The position numbers and the translations under genes are program-made. From the NCBI GenBank assembly GCA_039815945.1, contig JBCBYI010000088.1, forward strand, positions 1 through 15,309: 15,309 nucleotides of DNA, in the 5' to 3' direction. The notes under the pieces were generated by a model that was not told the DNA's origin, ran no database searches, and worked only from the letters and a program-made list of their open reading frames with translations. The stretch is from UBA11606 sp039815945 (GTDB lineage: Bacteria > Actinomycetota > Acidimicrobiia > Acidimicrobiales > Aldehydirespiratoraceae). This document shows positions 6,841-13,660 of the stretch, one piece after another (the stretch's first letter is position 1; every line of letters begins with the position of its first letter).

Positions 6841-8025
6841 ATGGCTGTCACCGACATCACCCCGATCACCGACATCGGCCCGTACCTGGCCGAGCACTCG
6901 ATCGACGCCGACGACCTGGGCCGTCTCCCGGACGAGACCGGGCAGCGCCTGCGCGAGACCGGCGTCGTGCGAATGCTCCAGCCGCGCGACTTCGGCGGGC
7001 TCGAAGCCGACCCTCGTGAGTTCCTCACCGCGGTGATGGACGTCGGCAATCACTGTCCCTCGGCCGGGTGGATCGCCGGTGTCGTCGGTGTCCACCCGTG
7101 GGAACTGGCCCTCAACGACCATCGAGTGCAGGAAGAGGTCTGGGGCGAGGATCCCGACGTGTGGGTCGCCTCCCCGTACGCCCCGAGCGGCGTCGCGACG
7201 CCCGTCGACGGTGGGTTCCTGCTCGACGGGCGCTGGTCGTTCTCGTCGGGCACCGATCTGTGCGACTGGATCGTCCTCGGTGCGATGGTGCGCCCCGCCG
7301 GCTCTGACCCGACGGCGCCGCCCATCGGCAGCATGCACGTGATGCTGCCCCGACCCGACTACCAGATCATCGAGGACTCGTGGAACACGATCGGCCTCGA
7401 GGGGACGGGCAGCAAGGACGTCGTCGTCGACGGCGCCTTCGTGCCGACGTACCGCACCATCGACGTCGTGAAGCTGATCGACGGTCGAGCGGCCGCCGAG
7501 TCGGGCCGCACCGAACCGCTGTACCACATGCCATGGTCGTCGATGTTCCCGAGCGCGGTCGCCGCCGGCCTGATCGGCATCGCTGAGGGTCTGCTCGCTC
7601 GCGGCGTCGACTATCAGCGAGGTCGGGTCTCGAACCTCGGTGTCGTCCAAGCCGACGACCCCCATGCCCGCCGTGTCCTCGGGGAGGCCGCCGCCGACAT
7701 CGCCAGCTCTCGCACCCAGCTGTTGCACAACGTCGGCGCCGTGTACGAGGCGGTCGCCGCCGGCCACACCGTCCCGATCGAGCAGCGGGTGGCACTCCGC
7801 CGCGATCAGGTCCGGGCCGCCTGGCGAGCTGCGGAGGCGGCCGATCGGGTGTACGGCATCTGCGGTGGCAACTCCATCCGGCTCGACAAGCCGGTCCAAC
7901 GGTTCTGGCGAGGGATGCACGCCGGACTCCACCACGGTGTCTTCGCCCCTGGTCCGCTGCTCGATCTCGCCGGGGGCGTGTTGATGGGGCTGCCGCCCAC
8001 CGGGCCCGCCTCGGTGACGGTGTGA
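6841..8025 (+). CDS. HsaA-like flavin-dependent phenol monooxygenase, oxygenase component
   Basis: A 394-aa two-component flavin monooxygenase with the acyl-CoA dehydrogenase fold (group D). It uses reduced flavin from a separate reductase to ortho-hydroxylate a phenol to a catechol. It follows mycobacterial HsaA (which hydroxylates the phenolic ring of the steroid intermediate 3-HSA) in length and many landmarks as I recall them: LQPRDFGGL (46-54), GVHPW, QEEVWGEDP (97-105), FSSGTD (134-139), GLEGTGSKD (185-193), RRDQVRAAWR and the C-terminal RFWRGMHAG (354-362), where HsaA has its catalytic His region. The ATG at 6841 follows a GAGGA site at 6830-6834. The stop overlaps the next start (GTGA). 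The reductase HsaB is not nearby. Enzyme class is firm; a steroid substrate is only one option. Confidence 0.85.
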   Translation: MAVTDITPITDIGPYLAEHSIDADDLGRLPDETGQRLRETGVVRMLQPRDFGGLEADPREFLTAVMDVGNHCPSAGWIAGVVGVHPWELALNDHRVQEEVWGEDPDVWVASPYAPSGVATPVDGGFLLDGRWSFSSGTDLCDWIVLGAMVRPAGSDPTAPPIGSMHVMLPRPDYQIIEDSWNTIGLEGTGSKDVVVDGAFVPTYRTIDVVKLIDGRAAAESGRTEPLYHMPWSSMFPSAVAAGLIGIAEGLLARGVDYQRGRVSNLGVVQADDPHARRVLGEAAADIASSRTQLLHNVGAVYEAVAAGHTVPIEQRVALRRDQVRAAWRAAEAADRVYGICGGNSIRLDKPVQRFWRGMHAGLHHGVFAPGPLLDLAGGVLMGLPPTGPASVTV

Positions 8026-8900
8026 GTGCGGTGACCGCAGTCGATCCCGACACCTCGCATCGGGTCCTCGCCGTCGAGCACGGCGACCTTCACTACCACG
8101 AGGTCGGTGAGGGTCCGCCGCTCGTGTTCGTGCACGGCTCCGGCCCCGGTGTCACCGGCTGGGGCAACTTCGGCGACAACCTCGCGGCGTTCACGCCGAG
8201 CTTCCGGTGTCTCGTGCTCGACCTGCCCGGTTTCGGACGCAGCTACGACCCACCGGTCAACATCACCCTCCACGGCGTCGACGCGGTCACGTCGTTCGTC
8301 GACGGTCTCGGCCTCGAGACGTTCTCGCTGGTCGGCAACTCGCTCGGTGGCAAGATCTCGGCCCAGACCGCAGCGGCGCATCCGGAGCGGGTCGAGCGAC
8401 TCGTCACCATTGGCGGGGTCGGACTCCCGCTCTTCAGCGCACTCCCGTCCGAGGGGATCATGCGGCTGGTCGAGTTCGTCGAGAATCCGAGCCGGGAGCT
8501 CCTCGTGAGCTGGATGCGTTCGATGGTCTACGACCCGGCGACGCTCACCGACGAACTGGTCGAGCAGCGCTGGCAGGCGGCCACCGAGCCGGCCGCATTG
8601 GCCGGTATCCGGCAGATCTACAACCGCGAGATGCTCACCTTCTTGCGCCAGGCGATGCTCGACAACACCAGGGAGTTCGAGACGCTGCGCCGCATCCAGG
8701 CCCCCACCCTCGTGACCTGGGGCCGCGACGACCGGGTCACGCCACTCGACGGCATGATCCCGGCGATGCGGATGATCCCCAAGGGGGAAGTCCACGTCTT
8801 CCCCGACTGCGGTCACTGGTCGATGATCGAGCGCAAGCAGGAGTTCGAGCGCATCGTGCTCGAGTTCCTCACCCGAGACCATGCCGAGGCGGGGTCATGA
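8022..8900 (+). CDS. Meta-cleavage product hydrolase (alpha/beta hydrolase, HsaD/BphD/CumD type)
   Basis: A 292-aa alpha/beta hydrolase cleaving the C-C bond of a vinylogous 1,5-diketone made by extradiol ring opening, giving a hydroxypentadienoate and a carboxylic acid. The oxyanion/lid motif HGSGPGVTGWGNF (38-50) is the meta-cleavage hydrolase hallmark. The nucleophile is Ser107 in GNSLGG, the acid Asp237 in GRDDRVTPLDG and the base His265 in CGHW. HGSGPGVT is closer to monocyclic meta-cleavage hydrolases (cumene/ethylbenzene type) than to the HGGGPG of HsaD and BphD. The GTG start at 8022 overlaps the monooxygenase stop by four bases, and the stop overlaps the hydratase ATG (ATGA). Role assignment is strong; substrate unresolved. 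Confidence 0.88.
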   Translation: MSAVTAVDPDTSHRVLAVEHGDLHYHEVGEGPPLVFVHGSGPGVTGWGNFGDNLAAFTPSFRCLVLDLPGFGRSYDPPVNITLHGVDAVTSFVDGLGLETFSLVGNSLGGKISAQTAAAHPERVERLVTIGGVGLPLFSALPSEGIMRLVEFVENPSRELLVSWMRSMVYDPATLTDELVEQRWQAATEPAALAGIRQIYNREMLTFLRQAMLDNTREFETLRRIQAPTLVTWGRDDRVTPLDGMIPAMRMIPKGEVHVFPDCGHWSMIERKQEFERIVLEFLTRDHAEAGS

Positions 8901-9700
8901 CCACCACCGACACGACTCGTGCGACGGCGTGGGCGACCGCCGCCGATCAGCTGATCGCTGCCGAGCGGACGGCGACGCCCTGTGCACCCGTGCGCGACCT
9001 GCTCACCGACCCCACCGTCGAGGACGGCTACGAGATCCAGCGCCTCGTCAACCAGCATCGCGACACGGCCGACCGCCGGGTCGGGCGCAAGATCGGGCTC
9101 ACCGCACCGGCGGTGCAGGCGCAGCTCGGCATCGAGCACCCCGACTTCGGGGTGCTCTACGCGTCGATGGCCTACGGCGACGGCGAGACCATCGCCTTCA
9201 CCGACCTGCTCCAGCCCCAGCTCGAGGCGGAGATCGCGTTCGTGCTGGGGGCCGATCTCCCCGAGCATCGGGTGACCACCGCCGACGTGATCCGGGCGGT
9301 CGACGTCATCGTGCCGTCGATCGAGGTGTGTGCCAGCCGCATCGCCGACTGGAACATCCGCGCCGTCGACACCGTGGCCGACAACGCCTCGTCGGGCGCC
9401 TACATCCTCGGCGGCGCGCCTCGGCGCCTCACCGACGTCGAGGATCTCAAGGATGTCGCGATGGAGCTCGGGGCCGACGGTGAGGTCATCGGCAGTGGCC
9501 TGGGGGCGGAGAGCCTCGGCCACCCCGTCACTGCGGTCACCTGGCTCGCCAACGAGGTCGCGGCCCGAGGCGAGCCCCTCCGAGCCGGCGAGACGATCCT
9601 CTCCGGGAGTCTCGGTGAGCTCATCCCCGTTCGTCCCGGCACCGACTACGTCGCCACCTTCCACGGCCTCGGCACCGTCGCCGTCTCGTTCTCGCACTGA
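8897..9700 (+). CDS. 2-hydroxypenta-2,4-dienoate hydratase (MhpD/HsaE family)
   Basis: A 267-aa hydratase adding water to 2-hydroxypenta-2,4-dienoate-type products of the hydrolase, giving 4-hydroxy-2-oxo acids for a downstream aldolase. GRKIGLTAPAVQAQLGIEHP (63-82) and LLQPQLEAEIAF (104-115) match the MhpD family. Glu110, Glu112 and Glu143 occupy the positions of the metal-binding glutamates. The C-terminal half (GLGAESLGHP; GETILSGSLG) is typical and length is normal. The ATG at 8897 overlaps the hydrolase stop, and a GAGGCGGGG stretch inside the hydrolase end may serve as ribosome site. The aldolase and acetaldehyde dehydrogenase that usually follow are absent here, so the product must be handled by genes elsewhere. 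Confidence 0.9.
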   Translation: MTTTDTTRATAWATAADQLIAAERTATPCAPVRDLLTDPTVEDGYEIQRLVNQHRDTADRRVGRKIGLTAPAVQAQLGIEHPDFGVLYASMAYGDGETIAFTDLLQPQLEAEIAFVLGADLPEHRVTTADVIRAVDVIVPSIEVCASRIADWNIRAVDTVADNASSGAYILGGAPRRLTDVEDLKDVAMELGADGEVIGSGLGAESLGHPVTAVTWLANEVAARGEPLRAGETILSGSLGELIPVRPGTDYVATFHGLGTVAVSFSH

Positions 9701-9714
9701 CGAGGAGCCTGATC

Positions 9715-10581
9715 ATGCCCGTCCTGTCACTCGGCCACGTCCGTCTCGTCAGTCCTGAACTCCAGGCCTGGGAGACCTTCGCCACCGACGTCCTCGGCTT
9801 CATGCCCACGCCCGGCCCCGAGGTCGACGCTCGCTACTTCCGGTGGGACGCCCAGCCGTACCGCCTCATCGTCCGGGAGGGCGAGACCGCCGGCGTCGAG
9901 GCCCTGGCGTTCGAGGTGGTCGACGACCGCGACCTCGCCGCGCTCGCTGCGCGGATCCGCGATGTCGGTGTCGACGTCGCCGAGGGGTCGCCCGAGGAGG
10001 CCACGGCCCGGCTGGTGTCCGGGTTCGTGTCGTTCACCGATCCCGCAGGAACGCCGGTCGAGTTGTTCCACGGACCGATCCGCAACGACCGGCCGGTCGT
10101 CACCCCGCTGGTGTCGGCGTTCGTCACCGGCGACATGGGGTTCGGTCACGCGGTCGTGAAGGTCGATGATCTCGACTCGGTCCTGGACTTCTACCGCGAC
10201 GTGTTGGGCTTCCACCTGCGCAACACCTGGCACGCCGGCTCGATGTCGATGGCCTTCCTCGGTTGCAACCCGCGCCACCATACGATCGCGTTCGGGGCCG
10301 GGATGCCCGCCCCGCATCCGCTCGGCCATTTCATGGTCGAGGCCGCGACGATCGACGACGTCGGCATGGCCCAGGACCGGTGTCTCGACGCCAAGGTGCC
10401 CGTGCGGATGTCGCTCGGCCGTCACAGTAACGACGAGATGATCTCGTTCTACTGCCAGTCGCCCGACGCGATGATGGTCGAGTTCGGCTGGGGCGGGCTC
10501 CGGGTCGAGGATCCCGAGCAGGCGGGCACCTACCAGATCTCCAAGCCGAGCTTCTGGGGCCACCGGCCGTTCCCGGCCTGA
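9715..10581 (+). CDS. Extradiol ring-cleavage dioxygenase (type I, BphC/HsaC-like)
   Basis: A 288-aa vicinal-oxygen-chelate dioxygenase that opens a catechol ring next to the diol using Fe(II). Two tandem domains: residues 1-130 and 140-288, the second carrying the metal site. Ligands are His145 (MGFGHAVV), His205 (LGHFMVEA) and Glu256 (MMVEFGWGG). His188/His189 in CNPRHHTIAF, His237 in LGRHSND and Tyr246 in SFYCQSP match the second-sphere residues of BphC. The end, WGHRP, is typical. Compared with my recollection of mycobacterial HsaC it lacks the roughly 15-residue loop after the first ligand strand, making it closer to BphC-like enzymes and leaving the substrate open. GAGGAG at 9702-9707 precedes the ATG. 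Last gene of the catabolic operon; nine bases separate it from the convergent DUF368 gene. Confidence 0.9.
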   Translation: MPVLSLGHVRLVSPELQAWETFATDVLGFMPTPGPEVDARYFRWDAQPYRLIVREGETAGVEALAFEVVDDRDLAALAARIRDVGVDVAEGSPEEATARLVSGFVSFTDPAGTPVELFHGPIRNDRPVVTPLVSAFVTGDMGFGHAVVKVDDLDSVLDFYRDVLGFHLRNTWHAGSMSMAFLGCNPRHHTIAFGAGMPAPHPLGHFMVEAATIDDVGMAQDRCLDAKVPVRMSLGRHSNDEMISFYCQSPDAMMVEFGWGGLRVEDPEQAGTYQISKPSFWGHRPFPA

Positions 10582-10590
10582 CAGTCGGCG

Positions 10591-11499
10591 TCAGTGTTCG
10601 AGCCGTTTGCCGATCTGCGACAGCGCCATCACGAGCACGAAGCCCACGACACCGAGCGCCACCGGACCGAGGATCTCGTCGCCTGCGGGGAGCTCGAGGC
10701 CGGTGCCGTCGATCACCTCGGATTCGTCCTCGCTGATCACGCCGACGCCGTTGGGCCAGGGCCACAGCACCCGCAGCGAACCCAGCATCAAACCGACCAT
10801 CGCCGCCATGACGGTGTCGCCGTGGTTGTCGAGCAGCCAGCCGAGGAAGGTCGAGAAGAGTGCGAGTCCGACGATGGCGCCGATCCCGACGAGCGCGATG
10901 TCGCCGAACGCCCGGTCGTCGACCGCGCCGATCACCGCCGCGTACATGCCGATCATCAACAAGATGAACGACCCCGAGATCCCGGGGAGGATCATGGCGC
11001 AGATGGCGAGTGCGCCGGCCCCGACGAACACGCCGGGACTCGGATCGACGATCGGTCCCGACTGGAAGCCGAGCAGGAAGAAGATCACGACGGCGACGAC
11101 GAGCACGATGGCCAGGTGGGTGCTGGTGCGGGCCTTGATGAGATCCCACCCGATCAACACCGAGGCGGCGACGAGACCGAAGAACAGCCCGGCCATCTCC
11201 TCGGGGTTCTCTTCGAGTTGGGTCTCGAGCACCGACGCGAGGCCGCCGACCGCAAGCACGATGCCGACCGCCAACGGGATCAAGAAGACGAAGTCGAGCG
11301 CCATGACCCGGCGCCAGAAGCCCCGGAGGTCGCCCTTCACGAGTGTGCCGAGCGCCTTGGCGCCGGCGCGGACCTGATCGATCAGCTTCTCGTAGATGCC
11401 GACGATGAGGGCGATCGTTCCGCCCGACACACCGGGAACGACGTCGGCCGCTCCCATCAGGAAGCCGCGGACGAGCTGAGCACCGATCTTGGGGATCAC
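10591..11499 (-). CDS. DUF368 membrane protein (PopT-like polyprenyl-phosphate transporter)
   Basis: A 302-aa multi-pass membrane protein of the DUF368 family. Members (PopT) have been reported to recycle undecaprenyl phosphate across the cytoplasmic membrane for cell-wall synthesis. The diagnostic repeated motif is present twice: FLMGAADVVPGVSGGTIALI (13-32) and AICAMILPGISGSFILLMIG (165-184), consistent with an internally duplicated fold. Other hydrophobic segments lie near 69-90, 105-120, 128-146, 200-222 and 278-296. I choose GTG 11499 rather than ATG 11541: the shorter form starts like other DUF368 proteins just before the first motif, avoids overlap with the divergent gene, and has a -10 box eight bases upstream. 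Transport function rests on family knowledge. Confidence 0.85.
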   Translation of the reverse strand: MIPKIGAQLVRGFLMGAADVVPGVSGGTIALIVGIYEKLIDQVRAGAKALGTLVKGDLRGFWRRVMALDFVFLIPLAVGIVLAVGGLASVLETQLEENPEEMAGLFFGLVAASVLIGWDLIKARTSTHLAIVLVVAVVIFFLLGFQSGPIVDPSPGVFVGAGALAICAMILPGISGSFILLMIGMYAAVIGAVDDRAFGDIALVGIGAIVGLALFSTFLGWLLDNHGDTVMAAMVGLMLGSLRVLWPWPNGVGVISEDESEVIDGTGLELPAGDEILGPVALGVVGFVLVMALSQIGKRLEH

Positions 11500-11507
11500 G
11501 GGAGCCA

Positions 11508-11513
11508 ACGGTA
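11508..11513 (-). promoter_or_regulatory. Leaderless -10 box of the DUF368 gene
   Basis: Minus-strand TACCGT, followed by eight bases and then the GTG at 11499. It overlaps the oppositely directed -10 box at 11512-11517 inside a 12-bp palindrome, so one symmetric element appears to drive both genes. Confidence 0.55.
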
Positions 11514-11517
11514 CCGT
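11512..11517 (+). promoter_or_regulatory. Leaderless -10 box of the alpha/beta hydrolase gene
   Basis: TACCGT, eight bases before the ATG at 11526. A possible -35, TTGGGG (11489-11494), lies 17 bases upstream. No Shine-Dalgarno is present in the eight intervening bases (TCGCCCCG), consistent with a leaderless message. Confidence 0.55.
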
Positions 11518-11525
11518 TCGCCCCG

Positions 11526-12410
11526 ATGACGGACGCGGCACGAGACATCGACCGGGGCGAACCGCTCCGAGTCGGCGAGGTCGATCTGTGGGTCGACGTG
11601 GCGGGCGACGCCGACGACACCGTCGTGTTGCTCGCGGGCGCCGACACGCCGGGATTTCGGTGGGCGCCCGGTTTCGTCGACGCGCTCGTCGACGCCGACT
11701 TCCGAGTGGTGCGTTTCGATCATCGTGATTGTGGTCGGTCGTCGTGGCTCGGATCTGAGGCCGGCTACCTTCTCGACGATCTCACGAACGATCTGATCGG
11801 CCTTCTCGATCACCTCGCCGTCGAGGCTGCGCATCTCGTCGGCCGCTCGATGGGCGGCATGGTCGCCCAGGTCGCCGCGCTCGATCATCCGCAGCGGGTC
11901 CGGTCGTTGACCCTGCTCGGCTCGACCCCCGGGGCGGGCGACGAGCGGCTCCCTGGCCCCGACGACGCCTTCATCGAGGCGATGATGCACCGCCTCTACG
12001 CCGGCCCGCCGCCCGACCGACGGTCGTTGATCGACTGGCTGGCCGAGTTGGCCGAACTGCTCGCCGGCGAGGCATACTCCTTCGACGCCGAGGAAGCCCA
12101 CCGTCTCGCAGCCGCCGAACTCGCGACCGGGTGGCAGCCCGACTCGGGCCACGGCGTCGCTGTGCACGGCTCACCCAGTCGGCTCGACCGGCTCGCGGAG
12201 ATCGCCCAGCCGACGCTGGTGGTGCACGGCACTGCGGATCCCGTGTTCCCGATCGAGCACGGGCGGGCGCTCGCCAGCGGCATCGATGGTGCGGTCCTCG
12301 TCGAGGTCGATCGCCTCGGCCACGAGACGCCCGCCCCGATGCTCGAGGAGCTCACGCCCGTGCTCCTGGCCCACCTTCGCGGTGCCGCCGCCTGGCCCGA
12401 TCAGCCTTGA
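11526..12410 (+). CDS. Alpha/beta hydrolase (esterase-like, RdmC/DoxA-type)
   Basis: A 294-aa alpha/beta-fold hydrolase of unknown substrate. The catalytic triad is readable: Ser108 in GRSMGG, Asp238 in HGTADPVFP and His266 in LGHETP. DHRDCGRSSW (65-74) is the usual strand-loop with the D-x-R-G/C-x-G-x-S pattern. A cap region lies about 145-205. The layout resembles actinobacterial esterases annotated near aclacinomycin methylesterase RdmC, but that family is used broadly and says little about substrate. No signal peptide is seen, so it is cytoplasmic. Transcribed divergently from the DUF368 gene from a shared promoter region, and followed by a strong hairpin. It is not part of the meta-cleavage operon and lacks the HGSGPG motif of those hydrolases. 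Confidence 0.85.
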   Translation: MTDAARDIDRGEPLRVGEVDLWVDVAGDADDTVVLLAGADTPGFRWAPGFVDALVDADFRVVRFDHRDCGRSSWLGSEAGYLLDDLTNDLIGLLDHLAVEAAHLVGRSMGGMVAQVAALDHPQRVRSLTLLGSTPGAGDERLPGPDDAFIEAMMHRLYAGPPPDRRSLIDWLAELAELLAGEAYSFDAEEAHRLAAAELATGWQPDSGHGVAVHGSPSRLDRLAEIAQPTLVVHGTADPVFPIEHGRALASGIDGAVLVEVDRLGHETPAPMLEELTPVLLAHLRGAAAWPDQP

Positions 12411-12415
12411 CGCGA

Positions 12416-12445
12416 ACGAGACGCCCCGGGGCAGGGGCGTCTCGT
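12416..12445 (+). terminator. Hairpin terminator after the alpha/beta hydrolase gene
   Basis: A perfect 12-bp stem, ACGAGACGCCCC (12416-12427) pairing with GGGGCGTCTCGT (12434-12445) around a 6-base loop, begins six bases after the stop codon. No T-run follows, as is common for high-GC actinobacterial terminators. Confidence 0.7.
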
Positions 12446-12780
12446 CCGAGAAGGGTCCACCCGAACCGGCCTCGGACTCGTCCGCAGAACGCTTCTCCGT
12501 TGGCCCTCGTAGGGCCGGTCGGTGCGAGAAGTTCGTGGGACCGGTCTCGGCCTTGTGATCCAGGTGGTTCGCCGATGTGCGGAGGCGACCCGTCACGGTT
12601 GGCGGTTGGACGGTGTCGCGTCGGTGTCGGCTCCCTTCCGTCACTGCGGGCTGAGGCGAGTGCATCGAGCAAGACCCGCGTGTGTGACTGGTGTCACCGT
12701 CGCGCCGGTCAGAGGTGCGGGTCAACGAGAACCTCGCTGGGTGGTGCTTCGTGAACGTGAACACGATCACCGCCTGTGGA
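12446..12780. other. Non-coding stretch with secondary structure and a CRP-like site
   Basis: I see no credible gene here: open frames lack family signatures, consistent start sites and ribosome sites. Visible elements are a hairpin GGCCCT-CGT-AGGGCC (12502-12516); an alternative pairing of ACCGGCC (12465-12471) with GGCCGGT (12513-12519) that would exclude it; and TGTGA-CTGGTG-TCACC (12683-12698), which fits the CRP/GlxR pattern TGTGA-N6-TCACA except for the last base. Both flanking genes end here (convergent), so there is no obvious promoter to serve; a small RNA is possible but not shown. Confidence 0.35.
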
Positions 12781-12789
12781 AGAACACCG

Positions 12790-12808
12790 TTCGACGGTGG
12801 GCGTCGAA
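12790..12808. repeat. Small hairpin TTCGACG-loop-CGTCGAA
   Basis: A 7-bp perfect inverted repeat with a 5-base loop, just beyond the main sdhB terminator when read on the minus strand. It may act as a back-up terminator or be incidental. CGTCG-AAAA-CGACG (12802-12815) is an alternative overlapping fold. Confidence 0.4.
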
Positions 12809-12816
12809 AACGACGA

Positions 12817-12839
12817 AGGCCGGCCCGTGGGGCCGGCCT
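12817..12839 (-). terminator. Hairpin terminator of the sdhAB operon
   Basis: A 10-bp GC-rich stem, AGGCCGGCCC (12817-12826) with GGGCCGGCCT (12830-12839) and a 3-base loop, lies 22 bases past the sdhB stop. On the minus strand it is followed by TCGTCGTTTTC, a short T-run, fitting an intrinsic terminator. Confidence 0.75.
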
Positions 12840-12861
12840 CGGTCTCGAACGGAACCGTCGA

Positions 12862-13635
12862 TCAGCGCTTGGCGACCAGGCTGCGGTTCTTGATCTTGGA
12901 CTTCACGTAGTCCTTGTTCATGAAGGCGATGAAGTCGAGCGAGATCTCCTTCGGGCACGCCTCGGCGCATTCGCCGTGGTTGGTGCAGGAACCGAAGAAG
13001 TCCTCCATGGTCTCGACCATGGCCTCGGTGCGCTTCCACCGTTCGGGCTGACCCTGGGGCAGCGTGTTGAGGTGGTGGAGCTTGGCCGACGTGAACAGCT
13101 GACCGGCCGAGTTGGGGCACGCAGCCACGCAGGCGCCGCAACCGATGCAGGCGGCGGCGTCCATCGCGGTGTCGGCCACCTCCTTCGGGATCGGGATCTC
13201 GTTGGCGTCGGGCGCCGTGCCGGTCGGAGCCGAGATGTAGCCGCCGGCCTCGACGATGCGGTCGAACGCACGACGGTCGACCATGAGGTCCTTGAGGATC
13301 GGGAACGACGTGGCCTGCCACGGTTCGATCACGATCTCGTCGCCGTCGTTGAACTTGCGCATGTGCAACTGGCACGTGGCGGTGGCCTTCTCGGGACCGT
13401 GGGCCTGGCCGTTGATCATCACGCCACACGTGCCACAAATGCCCTCACGGCAGTCGTGGCCGAAGGTGACGGGCTCGACGTCGTCGGCGATCAGCCGCTC
13501 GTTGACCACGTCGAGCATCTCGAGGAACGAGGCGTCCTCGGGGATGTCGTGGGCCTCGACGTCCAGGAACGAGCCCTGCGCATGCGGGCCGGCCTGACGC
13601 CAGATCTTCAGCTTGAGGTTGAGGTTCTTGCTCAT
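12862..13635 (-). CDS. sdhB: Succinate dehydrogenase/fumarate reductase iron-sulfur subunit
   Basis: A 257-aa electron-transfer subunit carrying electrons from the flavoprotein to the membrane quinone site in complex II. All three cluster motifs are intact: [2Fe-2S] Cys62, Cys67, Cys70 (CREGICGTC) and Cys88; then CIGCGACVAACP (163-174) and CTNHGECAEACP (217-228). By analogy with characterised SdhB, Cys163, 166, 169 and 227 hold [4Fe-4S], and Cys173, 217 and 223 hold [3Fe-4S]. The INGQAHGP...TCQLHM context around the first cluster recalls the Bacteroidetes/actinobacterial class rather than the E. coli form. ATG 13635 lies 25 bases after the sdhA stop, with only a weak GAAAGAA ribosome-site candidate. 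Followed by a terminator, so it is the last gene of its operon. Confidence 0.95.
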   Translation of the reverse strand: MSKNLNLKLKIWRQAGPHAQGSFLDVEAHDIPEDASFLEMLDVVNERLIADDVEPVTFGHDCREGICGTCGVMINGQAHGPEKATATCQLHMRKFNDGDEIVIEPWQATSFPILKDLMVDRRAFDRIVEAGGYISAPTGTAPDANEIPIPKEVADTAMDAAACIGCGACVAACPNSAGQLFTSAKLHHLNTLPQGQPERWKRTEAMVETMEDFFGSCTNHGECAEACPKEISLDFIAFMNKDYVKSKIKNRSLVAKR

Positions 13636-13660
13636 CGTCAGTTCTTTCGCTGTTCCTGGC

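Larger units (their letters stand above)
11507..11518. repeat. 12-bp perfect palindrome AACGGTACCGTT at a divergent promoter
   Basis: The palindrome is centred between the two start codons and contains both TACCGT boxes, one per strand, sharing the central bases. Distance from each box to its start codon is exactly eight bases. It could also be a regulator site, but the promoter explanation is sufficient. Confidence 0.6.

Noticed and set aside
10594..11529. A 311-codon plus-strand frame opposite the DUF368 gene
   Set aside because: The composition (His/Asp/Glu/Arg-rich) mirrors the hydrophobic codons of the membrane protein on the other strand; no motif or ribosome site.
11500..11541. Longer DUF368 start at ATG 11541
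   Set aside because: It would overlap the divergent hydrolase gene; GTG 11499 has a well-spaced -10 box and gives the usual family N-terminus.
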